From the NCBI GenBank assembly GCA_022712315.1, contig JALAGS010000011.1, forward strand, positions 1-39,990: DNA of 39,990 bases, read 5' to 3'. How positions within the stretch are numbered: the first letter of the stretch is position 1; each line of letters opens with the position of its first letter. The stretch comes from Sphingobacterium sp. GTDB taxonomy: Bacteria > Bacteroidota > Bacteroidia > Sphingobacteriales > Sphingobacteriaceae. The position numbers and the translations under genes are program-made. Below are positions 1 to 8,232 of this stretch, in pieces. Under the pieces are notes generated by a model. That model worked only from the letters and a program-made list of their open reading frames with translations, made no database searches and was not told the DNA's origin.

Positions 1-16
1 CAAATAATCAGTAGAA

Positions 17-844
17 ATGAATAAAATAATCGATATAGGACAATACATCGCTGTCGCCGTCAATTGGCTGACAGATCATTTAGAACCATTTTTTAATCTG
101 ATAAAAAATACGGGGAATGCCTCCATTCTAGGATTAGAATGGGTGTTAACAACCATCCCGTTTTTTATTCTAATCGCTTTGTTTACGGCATTAGCCTGGT
201 GGAAATCGGGTAAAGGTGTAGCATTGACAACAGTATTAGGGTTAACGTTGATTTATCTCATGGGATTTTGGGTCGCCACGATGGAAACCTTGGCATTGGT
301 ATTAGTCGCTACGGCGACAGCGCTGGTTATTTCGGTCCCTTTGGGCGTATGGGCTGCAAAAAATAAGTTGGCTGCAAAAATTATTCGTCCATTGCTTGAT
401 TTGATGCAGACAATGCCGGCCTTTGTCTACTTGATTCCAGCAGTGCTCTTTTTTAGTATTGGTAAAGTACCGGGCGCCTTTGCCACCATTATATTTGCGA
501 TGCCTCCGGCTGTGCGTTTGACAACCTTGGGGATTGATGCCGTGCCAAAGGATATTGTAGAGGCTGCACGTTCTTTTGGAGCGACCAATAGCCAGATCTT
601 ATTTAAAGTAGAGTTGCCTTTGGCTACGAAAACGATTCTTGCGGGGATCAACCAAACCATATTATTATCCTTATCGATGGTTGTGATTGCCGGGATGATC
701 GCTGCCGGGGGCTTGGGAGAAAAAGTGCTGGAGGGGATCAATAATTTGGATATTGGACTAGGGTTTGAAAGCGGATTGTCGGTAGTAATTCTTGCCATTA
801 TTCTCGATCGGATCACCCAGGGTTTTGTGAAAAAGAACGCATAA
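17..844 (+). CDS. proW: Glycine betaine/choline-type ABC transporter permease
   Basis: Inner-membrane permease of an osmoprotectant importer of the ProW/OpuAB family; it would pass glycine betaine, choline or a related compound delivered by the binding protein encoded next to it. The 275 residues are hydrophobic throughout. A long N-terminal extension (about residues 1-70, one membrane segment) precedes the permease core. The EAA loop that contacts the ATPase is visible at about residues 184-204 (EAARSFGATNSQILFKVELP). The stop codon is 1 bp from the ATG of the binding-protein gene, so the two are co-transcribed. The ATPase (proV) is not in the window, but bases 1-24 read as an open frame ending in TAA that overlaps this ATG (ATGAATAA), which would fit the end of proV; that part is inference. 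Substrate within the family is not resolvable by eye. Confidence 0.92.
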   Translation: MNKIIDIGQYIAVAVNWLTDHLEPFFNLIKNTGNASILGLEWVLTTIPFFILIALFTALAWWKSGKGVALTTVLGLTLIYLMGFWVATMETLALVLVATATALVISVPLGVWAAKNKLAAKIIRPLLDLMQTMPAFVYLIPAVLFFSIGKVPGAFATIIFAMPPAVRLTTLGIDAVPKDIVEAARSFGATNSQILFKVELPLATKTILAGINQTILLSLSMVVIAGMIAAGGLGEKVLEGINNLDIGLGFESGLSVVILAIILDRITQGFVKKNA

Positions 845-845
845 T

Positions 846-1685
846 ATGAGAAAAATTAAATTCGTAGGATTTTGTCTGATGGCACTGTTGATGGTGGCAT
901 GTACGACAGGTCGAAATAAAAAGATTATCCATATCGGTATGGTTGATGGCTGGGCCGAGGGAGTTGCTATGACCCATATAGCGAAAGTAATTATGGAGCA
1001 GAAAGGTTATCATGTTGTCATACAGCGTGCTACTCCTGATATGATATTGGCCTCGATGAACAATGGAGATACCGATGTGTATTTAGATGTATGGTTACCG
1101 TTGACTCATGGAAGTAAAGTAGCTAAATTTCCCAATTTACAGGAGCTCGGAACGAGTTATAGTCATGCGCGAAATGGGCTTGTTGTACCGGATTACGTAT
1201 CGATTGATAACATCGAAGAATTGAAAACACATCGGGAAGAGTTCAACGGACAAATTATTGGCATTGAAAAAGGCGCAGGAATCACAAGGGCGGTAGATCA
1301 GGTTATTGTAGACTATGGCTTAGATTACAAACATATAAATTCCTCTACTGTAGCTATGATCACAGAATTGCAAAATGCAATTAGGGCGAGACGATGGATT
1401 GTTGTTGCCGGTTGGCAGCCCCATTGGATGTTTGCCAAGATGAAATTGAAGTTTTTGGAAGATCCTAAAAAGACACTGGGCGATGCCGAGCAAATTAAAA
1501 TTTTTACACGAAAAGCTTTTGAAATGGAACAGCCAGAATTAGCGAAGTTTTTTTCTAAAATCTATTTTGATGAAACAACCATGGCAGATTTATTGTCCGA
1601 GATGGAAGGTAGCAAGGATAAAGAAGCTGTGGCAAAACAATGGGTTGAACAGCATCTGGATCTTGTCGAAGGATGGATTCGGTAA
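846..1685 (+). CDS. Glycine betaine-type ABC transporter substrate-binding lipoprotein (OpuAC family)
   Basis: Extracytoplasmic solute receptor of the importer whose permease is encoded 1 bp upstream. The N-terminus is a lipoprotein signal peptide with lipobox LLMVAC, giving a lipidated Cys19. The body matches the OpuAC/ProX fold: GMVDGWAEGVAMTHIAKVIM near the start, TDVYLDVWLPLTH about 60 residues later, and VVAGWQPHWMFAKMKLKFL in the second lobe. The conserved tryptophans in these motifs are of the kind that form the aromatic cage around quaternary ammonium ligands in this family. Length (279 residues) is normal. No gene follows on this strand for about 130 bp, so this is probably the last gene of the transport operon. 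Betaine versus choline or carnitine cannot be decided from sequence alone. Confidence 0.92.
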   Translation: MRKIKFVGFCLMALLMVACTTGRNKKIIHIGMVDGWAEGVAMTHIAKVIMEQKGYHVVIQRATPDMILASMNNGDTDVYLDVWLPLTHGSKVAKFPNLQELGTSYSHARNGLVVPDYVSIDNIEELKTHREEFNGQIIGIEKGAGITRAVDQVIVDYGLDYKHINSSTVAMITELQNAIRARRWIVVAGWQPHWMFAKMKLKFLEDPKKTLGDAEQIKIFTRKAFEMEQPELAKFFSKIYFDETTMADLLSEMEGSKDKEAVAKQWVEQHLDLVEGWIR

Positions 1686-1817
1686 CAGCATGGGCTACGT
1701 TTGCCTGATGGGGGAAAGGTATAGCTGTAAAATGGCATTTGTGTCTTTTAGGTCAAAACGTTATTTTTATGGTTTGGATCGTAGCATCCGAAAGAATTGG
1801 TACACATCATAACGAAT

Positions 1818-2534
1818 ATGGAGGAGCAAAAAATTATTTTGGTAGAGGATGAGCAGGATGTTGCTGATTTGATCGTGCAGGGCTTGAGCGAGGATGGGTA
1901 TAGAGTCATTCATCTGAGCCGTTCGGAAGGTTTGGAGCAGCTGTTGGCGAAGCAAGATGTTTCACTTGTGCTGCTGGATATCCTTTTGCCAGGTACCAAT
2001 GGGCTGGATATCTGTAAGCAGATCCGGCAATGGGGCTATACAGATTTACCGGTAATGATGTTGACTGCACTTGGTACTCCTGAGAATGTGGTACTTGGGC
2101 TCGACAATGGTGCTGATGATTATCTTTCCAAACCCTTTAAGCTGATTGAACTGAAAGCCAGGATACGTTCCTTGATTCGCAGGCAACAATCCATTGTACA
2201 GGCGACCCAACGCGAGATACAACCATCGAAAGACATCTTTAGTTATGGTTTTCTAAGTATAGATGATTATAAAAAAGTGGCTTATTGTGAAGGGCAGGAG
2301 CTCAATTTGACCAGTACAGAGTATCGTTTGCTTTTGTTGTTTATCCAAAGCCCCAAAAAGGTGTTTGAAAGAACTGAATTATTAGATAAGATCTGGGGAA
2401 TAAATTTTGATATTGGATCAAATGTCGTTGATGTGTATGTCAATTATCTGAGAAAAAAGATCGAAAAAGTGACAAATAAAAAAGCGATTCATACGGTAAT
2501 TGGTATGGGATACGTTTTAAAGATTGAAGACTGA
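1818..2534 (+). CDS. OmpR/PhoB-family response regulator
   Basis: DNA-binding response regulator of a two-component system. A receiver domain (about residues 1-125) has the acidic pocket E10-D11, phospho-acceptor D54 in LLDILLPG, and the conserved Lys in YLSKPF. A linker leads to an OmpR-type winged helix (about residues 140-238) with TSTEYRLL and the C-terminal VDVYVNYLRKKIEK and GMGYVL motifs. I chose the ATG at 1818 (MEEQKIILVEDE); an in-frame TTG at 1797 would add seven residues that do not belong to the receiver fold. The kinase gene starts 10 bp downstream, so the two form an operon and almost certainly a cognate pair. Direct repeats with OmpR-like spacing lie just beyond the kinase gene (3909-3975) and are candidate binding sites. 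Confidence 0.93.
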   Translation: MEEQKIILVEDEQDVADLIVQGLSEDGYRVIHLSRSEGLEQLLAKQDVSLVLLDILLPGTNGLDICKQIRQWGYTDLPVMMLTALGTPENVVLGLDNGADDYLSKPFKLIELKARIRSLIRRQQSIVQATQREIQPSKDIFSYGFLSIDDYKKVAYCEGQELNLTSTEYRLLLLFIQSPKKVFERTELLDKIWGINFDIGSNVVDVYVNYLRKKIEKVTNKKAIHTVIGMGYVLKIED

Positions 2535-2544
2535 ATAGTTAATA

Positions 2545-3903
2545 ATGCATAATTATAACCGAAAGCTTATTTATCTCATCACGATTCTCGTTATTTATGT
2601 GAGTTGTTTTGTAGGATTTATCTTTTATTCCATAACGAATTTTGCCTTTACAGACTTTTATAAACGTTTGGATCTAAGGCGAAATATTGCTGCTGAAAAA
2701 TTTTTGAATAGCAAATCTGCAACCCAAACCGATCAGTGGAGCCTTGATTTTATTGAGAATCTCAATAATCAGCATGAGTTTTTAGTGGAGTTTGATAGCA
2801 GAGGCACCATTTTAAGAAGTCAGGGATTCCGTAATGAGCTCTGGGATAAGATTAACAGAAAAGGTAGTTCCAATTTCAAGTCGGGCAATCAATTCTATTC
2901 AACAAAATATTTCTCGCAAAATGGTCGGCACTACATTGTTGGCGCCTCAGCTGAAAATTACTTTTATACACACCATTTAGCCTACCTTCGGAATTTGCTT
3001 ATTATCAGTCTGATTTTGGGAATCCTCTTTATTTTCGTGGTTTCGGTTTTTATGAAACGTTCGTTCTTAAAGCCGATATTAACCATGATGAAGGAAGTGC
3101 AAGAAATCGGTTCGGAAAATCTTTATAAGCGACTGGATGAGGATAAATATAAAGGGGAGCTGCATGCATTGGCCCTGACATTTAACCGCATGCTTACACG
3201 TTTAGAAACCTCATTCGAAACGCAAAAGAATTTTATCAGCAATGCTTCACATGAGTTAAATACACCCTTGACCTCCATTATAGGTCAAGCTGACCTGGCG
3301 CTGTCCAAAGAACGCAGCACCGAAGAGTATCAGCGGACGTTATTTAAGATTATTGAATCAGCCGAGCATTTGGAGAAAAAAACAAAAGCTCTTTTACTGC
3401 TTGCACGCACTGGTTTTGTTAATAATGCGACCGCATTTAATCCAGTTCGTATTGATCAGATCGTCATGGATGCCGAATTGACTGTCAAGGCCATCAATGA
3501 GAAATTTAAGATTGTTACTGATTTTAGTCTATTGCCGGATGATAGCATGCGGCTCAAGGTAAACGGCAATGCGGTTTTGCTTCAACTTGCGCTATCCAAC
3601 ATCATTAGTAACGCCTGTAAATATTCTCCCGATAGAACCGCTTATATCGCCTTGGGTGCACTGGACAATAAAGTATTTATCCTGATAAAAGATAAAGGTA
3701 TTGGAATTCCCTCCCGGGAATTGGATCATATTTATGACCCTTATTTTAGAGCCTCCAATACAAGCGGTATTGACGGCTATGGTATTGGCCTTCCATTGGC
3801 CAGAAATATTATTAAGCTACATGGGGGAACATTGAAGGTCAATTCTGTTGTGGAAGAGGGAACAACAGTAGAAATTGAACTGCCTACCTATCTTCGATTC
3901 TAA
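2545..3903 (+). CDS. Membrane sensor histidine kinase (cognate to the OmpR-type regulator)
   Basis: Sensor kinase of classical architecture, 452 residues. A first membrane segment lies at about residues 8-30, followed by a periplasmic sensor region of roughly 115 residues with no family I recognise. A second membrane segment (about 149-171) leads to a HAMP linker. The HisKA dimerization domain has phospho-acceptor His236 in NASHELNTPLTS. The ATP-binding domain has the N box (NIISNACKYS), G1 box (DKGIGIP) and G2 box (GYGIGLPLA), so all catalytic motifs are intact. It is the second gene of an operon with the response regulator 10 bp upstream. The signal sensed is unknown. Confidence 0.93.
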   Translation: MHNYNRKLIYLITILVIYVSCFVGFIFYSITNFAFTDFYKRLDLRRNIAAEKFLNSKSATQTDQWSLDFIENLNNQHEFLVEFDSRGTILRSQGFRNELWDKINRKGSSNFKSGNQFYSTKYFSQNGRHYIVGASAENYFYTHHLAYLRNLLIISLILGILFIFVVSVFMKRSFLKPILTMMKEVQEIGSENLYKRLDEDKYKGELHALALTFNRMLTRLETSFETQKNFISNASHELNTPLTSIIGQADLALSKERSTEEYQRTLFKIIESAEHLEKKTKALLLLARTGFVNNATAFNPVRIDQIVMDAELTVKAINEKFKIVTDFSLLPDDSMRLKVNGNAVLLQLALSNIISNACKYSPDRTAYIALGALDNKVFILIKDKGIGIPSRELDHIYDPYFRASNTSGIDGYGIGLPLARNIIKLHGGTLKVNSVVEEGTTVEIELPTYLRF

Positions 3904-3908
3904 TGTAA

Positions 3909-3975
3909 TTTTAATTTCAACTCGATTTCTAATCTTGTTTTAATACTCGTCTTAAAATTCTAATAGAAAGTTAAT
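3909..3975 (+). promoter_or_regulatory. Candidate OmpR-type operator: repeated TTnTAAT half-sites
   Basis: The spacer after the kinase gene holds repeated 7-mers: TTTTAAT 3909-3915, TTCTAAT 3927-3933, TTTTAAT 3938-3944, TTCTAAT 3958-3964 and AGTTAAT 3969-3975. Two pairs (3927/3938 and 3958/3969) are direct repeats with 7-bp half-sites and 4-bp spacers, an 11-bp period. That is the geometry bound by OmpR/PhoB-family dimers. The site lies between the regulator-kinase operon and the genes starting at 4033, directly upstream of a promoter-like element at 4008. Binding is inferred, not shown; the surrounding DNA is AT-rich, which raises the chance of random matches. Confidence 0.45.
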
Positions 3976-4007
3976 TTCAGATTCATTCCGTTGCCATGCT
4001 GCCGTAT

Positions 4008-4015
4008 TAATTTTG
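4008..4015 (+). promoter_or_regulatory. Bacteroidota -7 element (TAATTTTG) before the 4033 gene
   Basis: TAATTTTG matches the Bacteroidota -7 consensus TAnnTTTG exactly and lies 17 bp before the ATG at 4033, which would give a very short leader. A convincing -33 TTTG at normal spacing is not seen; a TTG at 3991 is closer than usual. A poor -33 would fit a promoter that needs the activator sites immediately upstream. Confidence 0.4.
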
Positions 4016-4032
4016 TATAAAAATAATTGGAT

Positions 4033-4551
4033 ATGGCAAAGGCAACACGTGTATTGATTCCAAGTGATTTTACAATAGACTCACTATCTTTTGTAATCCA
4101 TAGCATTGAGCAATCTACCGCAGAACAATTGGAGGTGGTTTTGGTGTATGGCAATAAGAGTAGTACTTCGATCAGTGAGCTATTGGGAATTACATTGGAG
4201 GACCAGCTCAATGATCTTCAGTCGGAGGATTTTTTGAAAGCCTGCCAAATGATCTGTCATCGCTACGCAAGCCGTAAGCTAAATATCTACGCAGATATTA
4301 TAGGTACCGACAATCCTAATTATTTACAACATTATTTGCGTGGTGCCCGCATCGACGAGGTCAAGGTTCCTGCTGATTATGAATTTGAAAAAAGAACCCG
4401 TCATTTTTTTGATGTTGGGCAGGCTTTGCTTCACTTAAATAAAATTAGGCAGAAGAATGTCTCGATTGTAGAAAAACCTGGGGTGAATAAAACAGGTGGA
4501 AATGTCTTGGCGAATTTATTTTTTAACAAAAAATGGGATGTTAATTATTAA
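4033..4551 (+). CDS. Unknown protein with a faint UspA-like N-terminus
   Basis: A 172-residue soluble protein without signal peptide or membrane segment. The start ATRVLIPSDFTIDSL followed by a second hydrophobic strand (LEVVLVYG) recalls the first strand, helix and second strand of universal stress proteins, but the ATP-binding G-2x-G-9x-G(S/T) motif of that family is not visible, so the link is weak. The start is the ATG at 4033; a TTG at 4027 would add only two residues. The gene overlaps the next one by 14 bp and is the first of three overlapping genes, placed just after a two-component system and its candidate operator. Function unknown. Confidence 0.8.
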   Translation: MAKATRVLIPSDFTIDSLSFVIHSIEQSTAEQLEVVLVYGNKSSTSISELLGITLEDQLNDLQSEDFLKACQMICHRYASRKLNIYADIIGTDNPNYLQHYLRGARIDEVKVPADYEFEKRTRHFFDVGQALLHLNKIRQKNVSIVEKPGVNKTGGNVLANLFFNKKWDVNY

Positions 4552-5038
4552 TAGAAAAATATTGGCACGGTTCAACTTTGTTTTGTTGTCCTTTTTGCTT
4601 TTGGGAGCGAGCTCCATGGTGATGTTTTATGAAAATCCAGAGCGACTTTTAGAAGGAGAATGGGAAGAGCAAGGCTGGTACTTTGAGAAAGTGGAGAAAT
4701 CTCCAACATTCAAAAAACAGGCAATTATCCATGAGGGGATAAAAGATGCCGCCATTGCGCATCTTCCACCATTACAGGATGGACTGTGGCATTTTGAAAA
4801 AATGGGTGATAAAAACTTTATTGCTCATCATGAAGATAAACAATACAATTGGTTTTTAAAGGGACGTGGGCATATCCTTGAGCTTCGCAAGAACGATGAG
4901 CTTGTGGAGAGTTTTGTGATTCAGAAATTAAATAAAAACCAGTTGATTCTGCACCTTAATTTAGACATGCAGACGAAGGGGATCGCACGTATCGTGCTGA
5001 AAAAAGGAGGAAAGGAAAAATATGCTGAGAAAATATAG
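4538..5038 (+). CDS. Unknown membrane-anchored or exported protein
   Basis: A protein of 166 residues with one N-terminal hydrophobic segment (RFNFVLLSFLLLGASSMVMF, about residues 11-30), which acts either as a signal peptide or a membrane anchor. The rest is hydrophilic and beta-rich, with LLEGEWEEQGWYFEKVEK and a late LNKNQLILHLNLD, suggesting a small lipocalin-like or beta-barrel fold; I do not recognise a family. I chose the ATG at 4538 rather than 4496 because it puts the positively charged stretch directly before the hydrophobic segment. It overlaps the gene before it by 14 bp and the gene after it by 17 bp, so the three are translationally coupled. Confidence 0.8.
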   Translation: MLIINRKILARFNFVLLSFLLLGASSMVMFYENPERLLEGEWEEQGWYFEKVEKSPTFKKQAIIHEGIKDAAIAHLPPLQDGLWHFEKMGDKNFIAHHEDKQYNWFLKGRGHILELRKNDELVESFVIQKLNKNQLILHLNLDMQTKGIARIVLKKGGKEKYAEKI

Positions 5039-5771
5039 CAATCATAGGACGATTCAGGATAATATTAAATTAGGGGGAATTACCGCATTTTCTGCAGGTA
5101 TGGTCAATGTCGCTTCCGTCATTGTCTTTTTCTCATTTACGTCAAATGTAACCGGTTATTATGCTGTTTTTGCACAGGAAGTAGCCAAAGGAAATTGGTA
5201 TCAAGGAGCCGTCGTACTATTCTGGATTTTACTTTTTTTGGTCGGGAGCATGCTTTCAAACCTTATTATCATTCATGGCAAGGGGCGTTTTAGCTCGTAT
5301 CTGACACATTCTATTCCGCTGGTACTGGAAATTCTGAGTATATTATTTGTCGGGATATATCTGGATGTATTTTATGAGGATTCTTTGAAAGAAACAGAAA
5401 TACTTGTTGGGGCATTATTGTTTGCTATGGGACTGCAGAATGGTCTGACGGCAAGTATATCCAATTCAGTGGTGAAAACGACACATTTGACTGGGCTAAC
5501 GACAGATTTAGCCCTATTAATTTCCATGTTTACAAAGGAGGCTAATCGGAGCAATAAAGCATTGGTAGACAAATTCCATTTGTTGCTGAGTATCGTAGGT
5601 GCCTACGTTTTGGGAGGGCTTGTAAGTGGAATTTCATTTACCTATTTATCAAATAAGACTTTTTACGTGGTTTGTTTTGTTCTTTTAATCATTGGTTTAT
5701 ACGATCATTACAAATTGTATCTATTGAAGAAACAATTTGTGAATCGCCATCGGCAGCCAATGGCGGCCTAG
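5022..5771 (+). CDS. DUF1275 (YoaK-type) membrane protein
   Basis: Polytopic inner-membrane protein of 249 residues with about six hydrophobic segments. Features of the DUF1275/YoaK family are visible: an early GGITAFSAGMVNVASVIVFF, then FTSNVTGY, and FAMGLQNGLTASIS followed by VKTTHLTGLTTDLALLIS. Members are widespread, and no transport substrate has been established that I can name. It starts inside the previous gene (17-bp overlap) and has an unusually good Shine-Dalgarno for this genome, AGGAGG at 5005-5010, 11 bp before the ATG. A terminator follows, so it is the last gene of the small operon beginning at 4033. Confidence 0.9.
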   Translation: MLRKYSNHRTIQDNIKLGGITAFSAGMVNVASVIVFFSFTSNVTGYYAVFAQEVAKGNWYQGAVVLFWILLFLVGSMLSNLIIIHGKGRFSSYLTHSIPLVLEILSILFVGIYLDVFYEDSLKETEILVGALLFAMGLQNGLTASISNSVVKTTHLTGLTTDLALLISMFTKEANRSNKALVDKFHLLLSIVGAYVLGGLVSGISFTYLSNKTFYVVCFVLLIIGLYDHYKLYLLKKQFVNRHRQPMAA

Positions 5772-5818
5772 TTAACTGAGTTAAGTCTTGGTCAACAGAG
5801 CTTTAGGGCAATCTGTTT

Positions 5819-5847
5819 AATCGCATTTTTTTAAATGCGATTTTTTT
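5819..5847 (+). terminator. Rho-independent terminator after the DUF1275 gene
   Basis: A perfect 10-bp stem AATCGCATTT / AAATGCGATT (5819-5828 and 5833-5842) with a TTTT loop is followed by a T-run. It closes the operon 4033-5771 and separates it from the GH76 gene. Confidence 0.85.
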
Positions 5848-5930
5848 GTTCAAAAATTCTTATCTTCAACCTCAGTTATCACGCTCTACCAAGCGAATGA
5901 AAAACTACATAATCAATTTAAAACCACATC

Positions 5931-7394
5931 ATGTTCAAATTTTTTCACTTTCGGCCCTTTTTGGCACTATCTCTAATTTCTATTTCAACAGTATCCCTTT
6001 GTGTAGAAAAGGTTTATGCGCAGGAGGTCCAGCGCCAGATATCAGTAAATAATCAGCATAAAAATCAGCAGAATCTTTTGCGGGCGATCCAGCTGATCGA
6101 TCGGTCAATGGAAGTTTATTTTTCGGATGACGATCTGAAAATGCACCGTTTTTATAATCCGTTTACCAAGATCAGGTCGGAGGAAAAGGCGAGCGTATGG
6201 ATGTATTCTGCTTCGATTGAAGCTGTTAATGCTGTGCTGAGCGGGTTGAAAAAACAACAAAAAGAAGGCAACGATAAACTTTATAAAACGTATTATGCCC
6301 GCTATGTGGATTTGTTGGCCAAGCTCCATGCAAATGCAGCGTACTATTTAGGTACTTTCACGTTAACATCCTTTACCCAGCATAAAGAATGGACGGTGTA
6401 TGCTGTGGATCGCGCCCGGGAAAAAGGCAAAGCAAATGTCACTGGGGTATTGAATGTTTATGATGACCAGATGTGGTTGGTCAGAGAACTGCTGGAAGCC
6501 TATCATTTGACCGGACAAGAGCGTTATTTGGAAGAGGCCGAATACCTGACAGCGTATGTGCTCGATGGCTGGGATTGCACCTTGGATGAGAAAGGGAAGG
6601 AGCATGGAGGGATCCCGTGGGGACCGGGATACGTCACTAAACATGCCTGTAGCAACGCGCCGATTATTAGTCCACTCGTTACATTGTATGAAATTTATAA
6701 AAAGAAGGATGATCAAATACTAGCACATTCGATAGACCCCAAAGATAAATTAACACGTATTGCTAAAAAAGAGAAAAAGAGTGTTTTTTATCTCAATTAT
6801 GCTAAAAGGATTTATGATTGGCAAAAAGCACACCTGCTTAATGAGAATGGAGTTTATGCTGATATGATGGGAGATTGTTTTCCAGATTGTTCCATCGCCT
6901 ACGAAACCGTCAATGGCATACAATATCGAAAAAATACCGAATTAAGAAAAGCAGTCGGAACGGCATTTTCCTACAATAGTGGAACGATGCTTTCGGGAGC
7001 AGCGGATCTATATCGTGTCACAAAAATGAAAAACTATTTGGACGACGGGAAAAAACTTGCTGATGCAAGCTTTAGCTACTTTGGAAGGCTGGGCGTGCAG
7101 ATTCCCGAGCATTATACGTATGCTACCGATGGATTTAATAACTGGTTTAATGGAATCTTATTAAGAGGCTTCTCTGCGATGTATCCCGTGTATGGGAAGA
7201 CAGGTGTTTACATGGATGCCTTTCAGAAAAATCTAGATTATGGATATACGCACTTTTTACAGGATGGTTTCCTGCCGACTGACCTGCTTGGCGGTTGGAC
7301 AAATGATAAAAGTAGGAATGATCTGGAGGGAATGTTTATGTTCACCTATGCAGCACAATATGCGACACTTTCGCAGATCCGACCGACCCAATAG
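5931..7394 (+). CDS. GH76 family glycoside hydrolase (alpha-1,6-mannanase-like)
   Basis: Exported enzyme of 487 residues, predicted to cleave alpha-1,6-linked mannan backbones as characterised GH76 members do. A signal peptide occupies about residues 1-30, ending in VYAQ. The (alpha/alpha)6 barrel is supported by two family hallmarks: the catalytic Asp pair D178-D179 in VYDDQMWLVRELLEAYHLTG, and the later GGIPWGPGYVTKHACSNAPI followed by LVTLYEIY. No lipobox is seen. It stands alone on the plus strand after a terminator, and converges on the two-component genes that follow (52 bp between stop codons). An alpha-mannanase is not an obvious partner for the arabinose-type locus to the right, so it may answer to a different substrate. 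Confidence 0.85.
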   Translation: MFKFFHFRPFLALSLISISTVSLCVEKVYAQEVQRQISVNNQHKNQQNLLRAIQLIDRSMEVYFSDDDLKMHRFYNPFTKIRSEEKASVWMYSASIEAVNAVLSGLKKQQKEGNDKLYKTYYARYVDLLAKLHANAAYYLGTFTLTSFTQHKEWTVYAVDRAREKGKANVTGVLNVYDDQMWLVRELLEAYHLTGQERYLEEAEYLTAYVLDGWDCTLDEKGKEHGGIPWGPGYVTKHACSNAPIISPLVTLYEIYKKKDDQILAHSIDPKDKLTRIAKKEKKSVFYLNYAKRIYDWQKAHLLNENGVYADMMGDCFPDCSIAYETVNGIQYRKNTELRKAVGTAFSYNSGTMLSGAADLYRVTKMKNYLDDGKKLADASFSYFGRLGVQIPEHYTYATDGFNNWFNGILLRGFSAMYPVYGKTGVYMDAFQKNLDYGYTHFLQDGFLPTDLLGGWTNDKSRNDLEGMFMFTYAAQYATLSQIRPTQ

Positions 7395-7446
7395 GCGCTG
7401 TAAATAAGTACCTACTGGGTTTATACATTCATTATCTTTTGTTCAA

Positions 7447-8232
7447 TTATGACCTGGATAGAGCAGCTTGTGAGTCTTGAAATTCAGTTGGGCTTTGTCC
7501 AAACTGTTTTTGAAAATTACGCGAGAAATGGGTTGCGGAACTGTAACCCAGTAGATTAGAAATTTCGTAGACTTTATATTGTTTTTGAATAAGGAGTTCT
7601 GCTGCTTTTCGGAGCCTTGTTAAATTAATCAATTCATTGGGGGAGAGGCTTGATACAACATTGATTTTGCGGTAGAGTGTAGGTCTGCTCATACAGAGTA
7701 TATCGGCCATTCGGTCCACATTGAACTGCGGATCATCGAGGTGCTGCATAATAATTTCTTCAATCTTCAGCAAGAACTCCTGTTCACTTTGATTTTGGCC
7801 GATCTGTTGTATTTGCGACATCGGATTTTTGATGAAAAATTCCTTCACTTTAACCCTGTTTTTTAACAAGCTAGCTATTTGCGCCCTCAAAAAAGCAGGC
7901 GAGAAAGGTTTTTCAATGTAAGCGTCGGCTCCAAATTCCAATCCCTGAATTTTTGATTCAATGCTATTTTTTGCAGTCAAAAGTATAACTGGGATGTGTG
8001 CATAGGCGATATTTTCCTTAATTTTTTGACAGAGCTCAAAACCATCCATTTCTGGCATCATCACATCGCTTACGATCAGATCGAAGTATTCGGTGGCCAA
8101 TAAGTCCAGGGCTTCTCTTCCATTGGAACTTGTTGTTATCTGATAATCCTCATTGAGATCATCTGCAATGAATTCGAGTAGTTCGGTATGATCATCTACT
8201 AATAATAAATTGGATTTCGCATTCATAATCAT
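7447..8232 (-). CDS. Response regulator with AraC-type DNA-binding domain
   Basis: Transcription regulator of 261 residues: a receiver domain (about residues 7-125) with D13-D14, phospho-acceptor D56 in IVSDVMMPEMDG, LLTAK and the conserved Lys in YIEKPF, then a linker and an AraC helix-turn-helix domain (about 155-255) with MSRPTLYRKI and LLGYSSATHFSRNFQKQFG. This is the C-terminal part of a Bacteroidota hybrid two-component regulator, here as a free protein. Its ATG overlaps the stop codon of the propeller kinase gene (ATGA, 8232-8229), so the two are translationally coupled. A second in-frame ATG two codons later is an alternative start. It likely activates the nearby susC operon. Confidence 0.93.
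   Translation of the reverse strand: MIMNAKSNLLLVDDHTELLEFIADDLNEDYQITTSSNGREALDLLATEYFDLIVSDVMMPEMDGFELCQKIKENIAYAHIPVILLTAKNSIESKIQGLEFGADAYIEKPFSPAFLRAQIASLLKNRVKVKEFFIKNPMSQIQQIGQNQSEQEFLLKIEEIIMQHLDDPQFNVDRMADILCMSRPTLYRKINVVSSLSPNELINLTRLRKAAELLIQKQYKVYEISNLLGYSSATHFSRNFQKQFGQSPTEFQDSQAALSRS

Noticed and set aside
427..816. 129-codon open frame on the minus strand inside the permease gene
   Set aside because: It is the reverse shadow of a clear permease, has no family features, and low-complexity runs of Ile, Ala and Ser typical of antisense frames.
1686..1817. Promoter TATGGTTTG (1768-1776) before the response-regulator gene
   Set aside because: It has three instead of two bases between TA and TTTG, and no -33 element at proper distance, so I did not list it.
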